7,852 nt of DNA from Deltaproteobacteria bacterium UBA2957 (GTDB lineage: Bacteria; Myxococcota_A; UBA796), in NCBI GenBank assembly GCA_002348535.1, contig DEBL01000292.1, forward strand, positions 24,502 to 32,353. Reading direction: 5' to 3'. Each line of letters begins with the position of its first letter. Positions within the stretch are counted from its first letter, which is position 1. A model generated the notes under the pieces. The model searched no databases. It saw only the letters and a program-made list of their open reading frames with translations, and was not told the DNA's origin. Shown here piece by piece: positions 1 through 5,968 of the stretch. The position numbers were made by a program, and so were the translations under genes.

Positions 1-597
1 GCCGAACTTCAGTACCGCATTCGCGACATTCATGCGTGGATCTATGGGTGCCAAAACCCGGCCCAAGCCTTGGAAACACTCGCCTACCGAGTGCTGATGG
101 AAGCCACGGTGGACCGCACGCTTGATGAAGTGCTCTCGCAAGACATCGGCGAGTTTTCGGCGAAGATGCAAGCGGCGCTTCAGGCGCAGGCGAATTCCAA
201 AGGGCTGGGTGTGGAATTGATTGCGCTCAACCTGCGCGGGCTGCACCCGCCGGTCACGCTCGCCGCAGAGTATCAGTCGGTCATCGCCGCGCAGCTCGAT
301 CGCACCACCTACATCATCGATGCCGAAGCGTATCGGGAAAGCACTGTTCCGAGGGCCAAATCGAGCGCTGAAGCGGAGATAAGGATGGCCGCTGCCGATC
401 GAATTCATCGGGTCTCGGTGGCGAGGGGTGAGGCGATCGCGTTCGAAGCCCTCGAGGCCCAGTACAGCGCCAATCCGGATCTCTATCGGTTTCGTCGCCG
501 ACTTGAGACCCTCGAACAGGTTCTTGAAGAGAAGCCCTACCACGTCATCGATGCTCGGATTGAGCGAGACGGCGGGGCGCTGTGGTTCCTTCAGTAG
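1..597 (+). CDS. hflK: HflK-like SPFH/Band-7 membrane protein, 5' end missing
   Basis: The reading frame is open from base 1 to a TAG at 595-597, giving 198 residues of a C-terminal part; the true start, the N-terminal membrane helix and the first part of the SPFH domain lie outside the window. What is visible is the second half of an SPFH domain (local residues about 1-100, including GVELIALNLRGLHPPV), then a charged alpha-helical stretch (about 100-145) with Glu/Ala/Arg-rich coiled-coil character. After it comes the HflK-type ending ARGEAIAF...YSANPDLYRFRRRLETLEQVL. In the known family, HflK and HflC form a large membrane cage around the FtsH protease and limit access of membrane substrates. 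This copy sits beside two more SPFH genes and a metal ATPase, not the usual hfq/hflX neighbours, so it is probably a specialised paralogue. The family call is firm; the role is inferred. Confidence 0.85.
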   Translation, partial: AELQYRIRDIHAWIYGCQNPAQALETLAYRVLMEATVDRTLDEVLSQDIGEFSAKMQAALQAQANSKGLGVELIALNLRGLHPPVTLAAEYQSVIAAQLDRTTYIIDAEAYRESTVPRAKSSAEAEIRMAAADRIHRVSVARGEAIAFEALEAQYSANPDLYRFRRRLETLEQVLEEKPYHVIDARIERDGGALWFLQ

Positions 598-614
598 CAG
601 ACGAGAAGTAAACA

Positions 615-1493
615 ATGCAAAGCAACATTTTTCGATACGTATTGGGCGGACTCATTGTGCTTGGGCTGGCCTTTTACGCGTTCTCTTGGCAGCTTCGCGA
701 AGGCTCAGTTGCCATTCGTCTGCGCTTGGGCCGGGCGGTTGATGTCGTAGAGGCCGCAGGCTTGCACGGCAAAATGCCTTGGCCGATCGACCAGATTGTG
801 GTGTTGGACGGTCGCAGGCGTGTTCTGAATACTCGCCACACGGAAATGCTGACTCGGGATAAAAAAAACGTGATCCTGTTGTCGTATGTGGTCTGGCGAA
901 TCTCCGACCCGCTTCGGTTTTACCAAAGTGTGGGAGACGTTGAGGCCGCGGATTCCAAGATCGACGGTTTGGTCACCAACGCCAAGATTTCGGTCTTGGG
1001 CGGATACGACCTCAGCGCCTTGGTCTCGACGAAAGCCGAAGACTTGATGACGGCGCAAATCGAAGCCGCGATTCTGTCGAACGTAGAGTCGAACGCCAAT
1101 GACAAGTACGGTGTTCGGATCGAAGAGGTTGGGTTTGAGCGCCTCTCGTTACCCGAGAGCAACACGCGCTTCGTGTTCGACCAGATGCGCGCCGAGCGCA
1201 AACAATACGCCGCTCGCTACCGAGCCGAGGGTGAGCGAGAGGCTCAGTCAATTCGCTCCAGCACCATGCTGGAGGTGGCTGAAATCCGAGCGGAAGCCAG
1301 TGAAAAAGCGGCCCGAATTCGGGGTGAAGCCGAGGCCGAGGCGGCGCGCATCTATGCCGCTGCACACAGCGTCGATCCATCGTTCTATCGATTTACGCGG
1401 TCCCTTGATTCGATGGGCAAGATCTTGAACGAAAAGTCGCATGTGGTGCTGCGTACCGACAGTCCACCCTTCGAACTGTTGCAGGAAAAGTAG
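615..1493 (+). CDS. hflC: HflC-like SPFH/Band-7 membrane protein
   Basis: A 292-residue protein, close to the usual HflC length. One N-terminal membrane helix (about residues 7-24, YVLGGLIVLGLAFYAFSW) is followed directly by an SPFH domain (about 25-190). A long Ala/Glu/Arg coiled coil comes next (about 193-250, with RAEGEREAQSIR and IRGEAEAEAARIYAA), then the HflC signature DPSFYRFTRSLDSMGKIL. In the family, HflC pairs with HflK to form a membrane cage that modulates FtsH, with the bulk of the protein on the periplasmic side. The ATG at 615 is preceded by GAGAAG (603-608), six bases away, and lies 17 bp after the upstream stop. Its TAG (1491-1493) shares one base with the GTG start of the next gene, so the two are probably translationally coupled. 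A run of eight A (861-868) lies inside the gene without breaking the frame. It could be a paralogue rather than the housekeeping HflC. Confidence 0.88.
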   Translation: MQSNIFRYVLGGLIVLGLAFYAFSWQLREGSVAIRLRLGRAVDVVEAAGLHGKMPWPIDQIVVLDGRRRVLNTRHTEMLTRDKKNVILLSYVVWRISDPLRFYQSVGDVEAADSKIDGLVTNAKISVLGGYDLSALVSTKAEDLMTAQIEAAILSNVESNANDKYGVRIEEVGFERLSLPESNTRFVFDQMRAERKQYAARYRAEGEREAQSIRSSTMLEVAEIRAEASEKAARIRGEAEAEAARIYAAAHSVDPSFYRFTRSLDSMGKILNEKSHVVLRTDSPPFELLQEK

Positions 1494-2509
1494 TGGACAT
1501 CAATCAATCGAAACCACCGACGTCGGCGCCCGTGTTGTCCTCCTTTGAGGGCGCACTTGGTTACCTGCGCTGGCTGTTTCCGGTCTTGCTGGTCTCTTAC
1601 CTGCTGTCCGGTGTGATCGTCGTGGGGTCCGACGAAGTGGCGGTTGTGATGCGATTTGGTGAACTCTCGGGAGGGAGCGCCGCCTCTGCGCAGCGGTTCC
1701 CGGGGATGCACTACACCCTCCCCCGACCGCTTGATGAAGTGGTCCGTGTGAAGGTCAAAAAGGTCTATGAGATCGAGATCAGTGACCTCCACTCGAGAGG
1801 CCGAGACACTCCGTGGCCATCCGCCACCATTGATCCGACCGATGAAGGGTACGTGCTGACGGGCGATCGCAACGTAGTCCAAGTCGACATGATGGCTCGG
1901 TACATGGTGTCCGAACCGGTTGCCTTCGCTCTGCATCAGGCGGACCCGGAGGGTGTGCTGAAGTCGGCGATCATGGCGGCCACAGTGCGAACCATGGGTG
2001 AAGTTAAAGTGGACTCAGTGCTCTCGGAAGGTCGGGCCGCCTTCATCGTCAATGTGGTTCAACGTGCGCAACAGCGTCTCGACCGGGTCCAAGCTGGCAT
2101 TGATCTCGTGTCGATCGAAGTGACCGATCTTGCGCCGCCGATTCAGGTCAAAGAAGAATTTGACCAAGTTCAGGCTGCGTTCATCGACATGCAGACCCAA
2201 GTCACGCAAGCCATGAAACAACGGGAATCTGAAGTCCCGAGGGCTCAGTCGGACCGGGAACGCAGTCAGCGTGAGGCCGAGGTCTATGCCGCAGAGTTGC
2301 TGGCTAAGGCTCGCGGTGAGGCTGCGATGTGGAGCGACCTGTATGAGGAGTACCGACGGGATCGTCGGGTGGTCCGAGACCGCTTGTACCACGAGAGCAC
2401 CGAGGAATCGCTATCCAAAGCCTCTCGCCTGCGGTTCATTCCACCCCCTCCCAACGGTCGGTTCTACAACAAGGATTCCTTCCGGATTTCCATCGCAAGT
2501 GTGAAATAA
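1493..2509 (+). CDS. HflK-like SPFH/Band-7 membrane protein (third SPFH gene)
   Basis: A 338-residue protein starting at GTG 1493, which overlaps the previous stop by one base. AGGA at 1483-1486, six bases upstream, supports this start. It has a short hydrophilic N-terminus, one membrane helix (about residues 25-44, LRWLFPVLLVSYLLSGVIVV) and an SPFH domain (about 45-215, beginning VGSDEVAVVMRFGEL, with the typical PGMHYTLPRPLDEVVRVKV and GDRNVVQVDMMARYMV). A charged coiled coil follows (about 220-305). The section PRAQSDRERSQREAEVYAAE and ARGEAAMWSDLYEEYRRDRR resembles HflK. The C-terminus ends in a Pro-rich SRLRFIPPPPNGRFYN and lacks the classic HflK ending, so it is a divergent member. It would sit in the inner membrane with the two preceding SPFH proteins, perhaps in a mixed oligomer. 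The metal ATPase starts one base after its TAA. The family call is firm; any partner or substrate is inferred. Confidence 0.85.
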   Translation: MDINQSKPPTSAPVLSSFEGALGYLRWLFPVLLVSYLLSGVIVVGSDEVAVVMRFGELSGGSAASAQRFPGMHYTLPRPLDEVVRVKVKKVYEIEISDLHSRGRDTPWPSATIDPTDEGYVLTGDRNVVQVDMMARYMVSEPVAFALHQADPEGVLKSAIMAATVRTMGEVKVDSVLSEGRAAFIVNVVQRAQQRLDRVQAGIDLVSIEVTDLAPPIQVKEEFDQVQAAFIDMQTQVTQAMKQRESEVPRAQSDRERSQREAEVYAAELLAKARGEAAMWSDLYEEYRRDRRVVRDRLYHESTEESLSKASRLRFIPPPPNGRFYNKDSFRISIASVK

Positions 2510-2510
2510 G

Positions 2511-4556
2511 ATGGCCAATACAGTTGCTCAACAGCATGATTCCGAGACGCCTCGAGTTGCGGCTGTGGCTTCAATGGCTGCCGTGCGTCACGTGGAGTTG
2601 GACGAAGACGAACAACGTGAGCAAGCGATCAGCTTGTTGTCGGTGTGTGTGGGCGGCGGCTTGTTGTCGGTGGGTTGGGCTTGGGGATTCTTTTTTCCCG
2701 GTCAAGCCAGTGTGGGTGCGGTGGTTCAGCTCATTGCGGTGGTCATTGTTTCGTGGCCGGTGTTTCAGCAAGCCGCAGAAGGATTCGCTGCGAAAGACCC
2801 TGGCAGCTACACCGAGCAACTGGTCGCCCTCGCGATCTTAGCGGCTGTGGTGATCGGTGACTTCATTACTGCGGGTATGGTGCCGTTGCTCATGGAGGTC
2901 GGGCATTTATTGGAAGAGCGCTCGGTGATGGGTGCGCGTGCCGCCATTGAGGGCATTCAAAAACTGCAGGCGCGACGAGCGAGCCGCCTGGAAGATGGAA
3001 CGGAGCGTGTCGTCGACCCGGAAGAACTGGAGGTGAGCGACCTGATCGTGGTTCGCCCCGGTGAGACCATTCCAGCGGATGGGGTCGTTGTTCAGGGCAC
3101 TTCGAGTGTCGATCAAGCCTACATTACGGGCGAGAGCATGCACGAGGATGTGGGCCCGGGCAGCCCCGTGTTTGCCGGAACGATCAACCTCGACGGATTG
3201 ATTCGTGTCGAAGTCAAGGGCGTTGGAAACGAGACTGCATTGGGCCGCGTGATCGCCTTGTTGCAAGAGGCGGAAGACAGCAAGGCACCAATCACCCGCC
3301 TGCTAGAGCGCTATGCGGCAGCATACCTGCCCATCGTTCTGGCGATTGCTGGGATCGTGTTGTTCACCACCGGTGAGGTCGATCGGGCCATTGCAGTGTT
3401 GGTCGTTGCGTGCCCGTGCGCGTTGGTGTTGTCGGGTCCCGTGGCGATGGTGGCTGCGCTCGCCGTTGCGTCGCGCTGGGGAATCTTGATCAAGGGATCC
3501 AGCTTCCTTGAGCGCGTCAGCGAAGTCGACACCGTTGTGTTGGACAAGACAGGAACAGTGACCCTTGGAACGCTGAACCTTCTCTCATTGAACCCGGTCG
3601 ATGGTGTTTCGGAGGGAGAGCTGCTGGAGGCGGCAGGTCGCTGCGGCCACGGTTCGCTCCATCCGGTCTCTCGCGCCGCAGTCGAGGCGGCTCGGAGTGC
3701 CGGGATCGAGCCAAGCGCGCCGAACGAATTGCGAGAGGTGGCCGGTAAAGGCGTCGAGGCCGAAACCGAAAATGGCGTTCTGCGAATGGGGCGTGCGACA
3801 TGGCTGGCGGAAGAGGGCCTGAGTGTTGAAGCCGTTCAGGCATCGACTGGAATCGCCGTTCATGTGAGCCGCGGCGACCAGACCTTGGGTTGGCTGGAAC
3901 TGGCCGACACGCCGCGCCCTGAAGCCGCGGAAACGTTGGCGGGACTTCGGGCCCTCGGCGCGAAGCGATTGGTGTTGCTCACAGGCGACCGGGAGCACGT
4001 GGCGGCTGAGGTGGCAGAACAGCTGGGCTTTGATGCCTACGAGGCCGAAGTCTTACCCGAGCGCAAGGCTGAACTGGTGGCGGAAGAACAGGCGGCCGGA
4101 CGCCGCGTCATGATGGTGGGTGACGGTGTGAACGACGCCTTGGCGCTTCACAGCGCCGATGTCGGGGTCGCAGTAGGAGCCGTGATCAACGAGGTGGCCC
4201 TCGGGGGTGCAGACATTGCACTGATGGGCAACAACCTGATTCGGCTCCCCCAGATGGTGGACCTCGCCAACCGCACGCGGACGGCCATCAACCTGAACGT
4301 GTTCGTCGGTGGCGGCTTTTCGATTCTTATGTTGGCGGCTGCTGCAGGCGGATTGATCAACCCATTGGTCGGTGCGTTGCTTCACAACGGCGGGGCCATC
4401 TTCGTGGTCATGAACTCGGCACGTCTGCTGGTGGAACCCGACGAGGACGCACCGTCCGAGGCCTTGGGTGAGGCGCTCGATGCGTCCGTGGACACCTCAT
4501 CGGAACCGACTCAAGACGCGGCCACAGACGTCGCGGATGCAGAGGCAATGTCGTGA
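2511..4556 (+). CDS. P1B-type heavy-metal translocating ATPase
   Basis: A 681-residue inner-membrane pump that would export a transition-metal ion using ATP. Visible in order: a hydrophilic N-terminus (1-38) with no CxxC or His-rich metal-binding domain; membrane helices at about 40-62, 66-85, 103-117 and 118-134; an actuator domain with TGES (206-209); helices at about 272-287 and 292-322 containing the CPC ion site (301-303); phosphorylation motif DKTGT (345-349); the P1B hallmark HP (384-385); GDGVND (537-542); and two last helices (about 591-640). CPC fits Cu- or Zn/Cd/Pb-type pumps, but the last helix carries HNGG (625-628), not the DxG of ZntA/CadA or the MxxSS of copper pumps, so the metal cannot be assigned. 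Residues 641-681 form a tail with 13 acidic and no basic residues. The ATG lies one base after the previous stop, with no strong Shine-Dalgarno, suggesting coupled translation. Confidence 0.95.
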   Translation: MANTVAQQHDSETPRVAAVASMAAVRHVELDEDEQREQAISLLSVCVGGGLLSVGWAWGFFFPGQASVGAVVQLIAVVIVSWPVFQQAAEGFAAKDPGSYTEQLVALAILAAVVIGDFITAGMVPLLMEVGHLLEERSVMGARAAIEGIQKLQARRASRLEDGTERVVDPEELEVSDLIVVRPGETIPADGVVVQGTSSVDQAYITGESMHEDVGPGSPVFAGTINLDGLIRVEVKGVGNETALGRVIALLQEAEDSKAPITRLLERYAAAYLPIVLAIAGIVLFTTGEVDRAIAVLVVACPCALVLSGPVAMVAALAVASRWGILIKGSSFLERVSEVDTVVLDKTGTVTLGTLNLLSLNPVDGVSEGELLEAAGRCGHGSLHPVSRAAVEAARSAGIEPSAPNELREVAGKGVEAETENGVLRMGRATWLAEEGLSVEAVQASTGIAVHVSRGDQTLGWLELADTPRPEAAETLAGLRALGAKRLVLLTGDREHVAAEVAEQLGFDAYEAEVLPERKAELVAEEQAAGRRVMMVGDGVNDALALHSADVGVAVGAVINEVALGGADIALMGNNLIRLPQMVDLANRTRTAINLNVFVGGGFSILMLAAAAGGLINPLVGALLHNGGAIFVVMNSARLLVEPDEDAPSEALGEALDASVDTSSEPTQDAATDVADAEAMS

Positions 4557-4613
4557 TGCATCGAGCCGATTCACTTCGTGGGCTGTGCGTTTCGCGGGTC
4601 TCGCCGAGATGGC

Positions 4614-4628
4614 GGGCTGAGTCTGCCC
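4614..4628. repeat. Imperfect 15-bp inverted repeat upstream of DUF1636 gene
   Basis: GGGCTGAGTCTGCCC reads as an inverted repeat (GGGC/GCCC outer arms, GA/TC inner pairs, one T-T mismatch on each side of a central G). It ends 19 bp before the ATG at 4648. It could be an operator half of a metal regulator or a weak RNA stem. There is no T-run after it, so it is not a convincing intrinsic terminator. I do not recognise it as a known binding site. Confidence 0.3.
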
Positions 4629-4631
4629 ATT

Positions 4632-4643
4632 ACACCAAGGTGT
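4632..4643 (+). promoter_or_regulatory. Ribosome binding site inside a small dyad (ACACC-AA-GGTGT)
   Basis: AAGGTG (4637-4642) is the best Shine-Dalgarno for the ATG at 4648; AAGG ends seven bases before it. The site lies inside a perfect 5-bp dyad, ACACC (4632-4636) and GGTGT (4639-4643). As RNA it could form a 4-bp stem with a CAAG loop that would hide the ribosome site. The stem is short, so this may be coincidence or a protein-binding palindrome. Confidence 0.4.
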
Positions 4644-4647
4644 CTGT

Positions 4648-5058
4648 ATGAAAATGTCCGGTAGCGAACGTCCCTACGTGTTGAATGTCTGTACCTCGTG
4701 TCGACTGGCTGGTGAGCCACGTCAGCCGTTTTACCAGCGGTCAGGCTACAAGCTGTTCAAGGAACTGGAGAGCGAGCTGGCTGCGTCCGACTTGGGCGAT
4801 CGGGTGGAAGTACGGGCGGCCGAGTGCCTCAGCATTTGCCGGCGCCCCTGCGGGATTGCGCTGTCGTCCGAGGGAGCGTGGTCCTACCTGTTTGGCGACC
4901 AAGAGCCGAAAACCAGCGCCAAAGACATCGTGGAGTGTCTGGCGCTCTACATTGAAAAATCCGACGGATTCATGCCGCGATCGGAGCGTCCGAAAGGCCT
5001 CCGTGGCGCCATCTTGGGTCGGATTCCACCCTTAGGAGGTCCCAATGCATCTGTCTGA
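4648..5058 (+). CDS. DUF1636 cysteine-rich metal-binding protein
   Basis: A 136-residue soluble protein matching the DUF1636 family, which has a small ferredoxin/thioredoxin-like character and is often annotated as a metal-binding protein. Five cysteines are arranged as CxxC (C15, C18) and CLSICRRPC (C60, C64, C68), a pattern that could hold an iron-sulfur cluster or another metal. The family landmarks EVRAAECLSICRRPC, WSYLFGDQEP and a C-terminal RGAILGRIPP are all present. The family's biochemical role is not established as far as I know. The position directly before an ECF metal transporter and near cobW suggests cytoplasmic metal handling (inference). The start at 4648 has AAGGTG seven bases upstream; another in-frame ATG lies at 4654. 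Its last 14 bases overlap the start of the cbiM-like gene, whose ribosome site lies inside this coding region. Confidence 0.85.
   Translation: MKMSGSERPYVLNVCTSCRLAGEPRQPFYQRSGYKLFKELESELAASDLGDRVEVRAAECLSICRRPCGIALSSEGAWSYLFGDQEPKTSAKDIVECLALYIEKSDGFMPRSERPKGLRGAILGRIPPLGGPNASV
5033..5040 (+). promoter_or_regulatory. Strong Shine-Dalgarno for cbiM
   Basis: TAGGAGGT contains the near-perfect AGGAGG (5034-5039), five bases before the ATG at 5045. It sits inside the 3' end of the DUF1636 gene. It fixes the cbiM start so that the mature protein begins MH, the N-terminus required for metal binding in this family. It is the strongest ribosome site seen in the window, suggesting the transporter's substrate component is translated well. 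Confidence 0.85.
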
Positions 5059-5968
5059 GGGGATTCTTCCCATGGACCAAGCGCTTGCGTGGAGTGCACT
5101 CGCCGTGCCTGCGCTGGTCTGGAGTTTGCGCGGCGAACGTATAGCCCGAAAAGAAGAGCCCTCTTCAGCCGTGCTCATGGCCGGTGCGACCAGTCTGCTG
5201 TTTGCCGGCACTCTGATGCCACTGCCGGTTCCCGTGGTGGGCGCGACCAGTCACATCTGTTTAACGCCGCTTCTCGCCATGGTCGTTGGAGTAAGGCGGA
5301 TACTCTGGCCGACCTTCTTCGTGCTGTTGCTGCATGCGATGTTTTTTGCCCACGGCGGCATCACCACCTTGGGGGTGAACACGCTGACCCTCGGGTTGGT
5401 TGGACCGGTGGTCACAGTTGGGTGCTGGACTCTGTTTCAGCGACTGGGACTGAACGGCGCTGTGAGTCTCGGAGTGGCGTGCGGGCTCGGGGGCATGAGC
5501 GTGTATGTCACGGACGCGTTGATCTTGGCGATGGCCCTTATGGATACGGCGGCACCGGCCACCACCTTCTGGGTCGTGTTGGTTGGCTTCGCACCGGTTC
5601 AACTGCCCTTGTCGGTGCTGGAGGCCGTCGTTTCAGTCTACATGCTTCGGGCACTGGTGGCCCGACGCCCCGCCCTTGTGCCGGAGAGCCTGCGGGAGCT
5701 TCGGCTCACGCCCACCGCTGTGAACACGATGCTCTTGATGGTGGTGTCCATCGCAACATCGGGCTGCGCCTATGAGGGGATCGACGGAACCATCTTCGGT
5801 GCTGAAGCGGAACGGGCGGGTCGACCCCCCGTGGACAGCATGGTTGACTTCAGCCAAGGCGAAATGGGCTTGGCGATGACCATCTTGATTCTGTTTGGAC
5901 TGGGTTTTGTTGCCGGACGCAGTTGGGAACGCTTGGGGGATGCGGAGTCGAATGCACTTCCACGCTGA
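5045..5968 (+). CDS. cbiM: CbiM-type ECF substrate component with CbiN-like C-terminus (Co/Ni uptake)
   Basis: A 307-residue multi-pass membrane protein that would bind Co2+ (or Ni2+) for an energy-coupling-factor importer. It begins MHLSEGILP, equivalent to the CbiM/NikM start MHIxEGxLP whose N-terminal Met-His coordinates the metal. GATSHICLTP (His70) matches the conserved internal metal-site histidine region, and FFAHGGITTLGVN is a further CbiM hallmark. The CbiM core covers about residues 1-215. From about 222 there are two more membrane helices around a short extracytoplasmic loop, with GIDG near its start and VDFSQGEMGLAM leading into the last helix. This resembles CbiN (ADGxAEE loop, then helix), so the chain looks like a CbiM-CbiN fusion. 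The overlaps with the genes on both sides indicate one operon. Cobalt is favoured by the nearby cobW, but NikMN-type nickel transport is not excluded. Confidence 0.9.
   Translation: MHLSEGILPMDQALAWSALAVPALVWSLRGERIARKEEPSSAVLMAGATSLLFAGTLMPLPVPVVGATSHICLTPLLAMVVGVRRILWPTFFVLLLHAMFFAHGGITTLGVNTLTLGLVGPVVTVGCWTLFQRLGLNGAVSLGVACGLGGMSVYVTDALILAMALMDTAAPATTFWVVLVGFAPVQLPLSVLEAVVSVYMLRALVARRPALVPESLRELRLTPTAVNTMLLMVVSIATSGCAYEGIDGTIFGAEAERAGRPPVDSMVDFSQGEMGLAMTILILFGLGFVAGRSWERLGDAESNALPR

Larger units (their letters stand above)
4556..4651 (+). other. Candidate 31-codon small ORF bridging ATPase and DUF1636 genes
   Basis: An ATG at 4556 overlaps the ATPase TGA (TGATG). Its frame stays open for 31 codons and stops at TGA 4649-4651, which overlaps the next gene's ATG (ATGA). 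The peptide would be basic and hydrophilic, starting MHRADSLRGLCVSRVS and ending HYTKVSV, with no membrane segment or domain I recognise. AGAGG (4541-4545) lies ten bases upstream as a weak possible ribosome site. The frame fills the only sizeable gap in the block exactly, which could mean a real peptide or a translational-coupling leader. A frame of this length can also arise by chance, and I know of no homologue. It is listed as a candidate, not a firm gene. Confidence 0.25.

Noticed and set aside
70..597. The first gene starting at TTG 70 as a complete 175-residue protein
   Set aside because: The frame is open to base 1 with SPFH-like sequence upstream of 70, so it is the 3' part of a longer gene cut by the window edge.
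1385..1936. A 183-codon open frame on the minus strand
   Set aside because: It is antisense to the two SPFH genes, has no ribosome site or family motif, and its His/Arg-rich composition is typical of a shadow frame.
4557..4647. Possible intrinsic terminator or cobalamin riboswitch ahead of the import operon
   Set aside because: The gap is too short for a cobalamin riboswitch, no B12-box-like sequence is visible, and the inverted repeats are weak and lack a following T-run.
5089..5775. A 228-codon open frame overlapping cbiM in another phase
   Set aside because: It lies wholly inside cbiM, which has a strong ribosome site and family motifs. The alternative product is Arg/Gly/His-rich without recognisable domains, as expected from an off-frame reading of GC-rich coding DNA.
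5895..5951. An upstream TTG start for the CbiQ-CbiO fusion
   Set aside because: It would add 19 residues overlapping cbiM with no good Shine-Dalgarno. The ATG at 5952 with GGAG upstream gives the expected CbiQ-like start; ATG 5940 remains a minor alternative.
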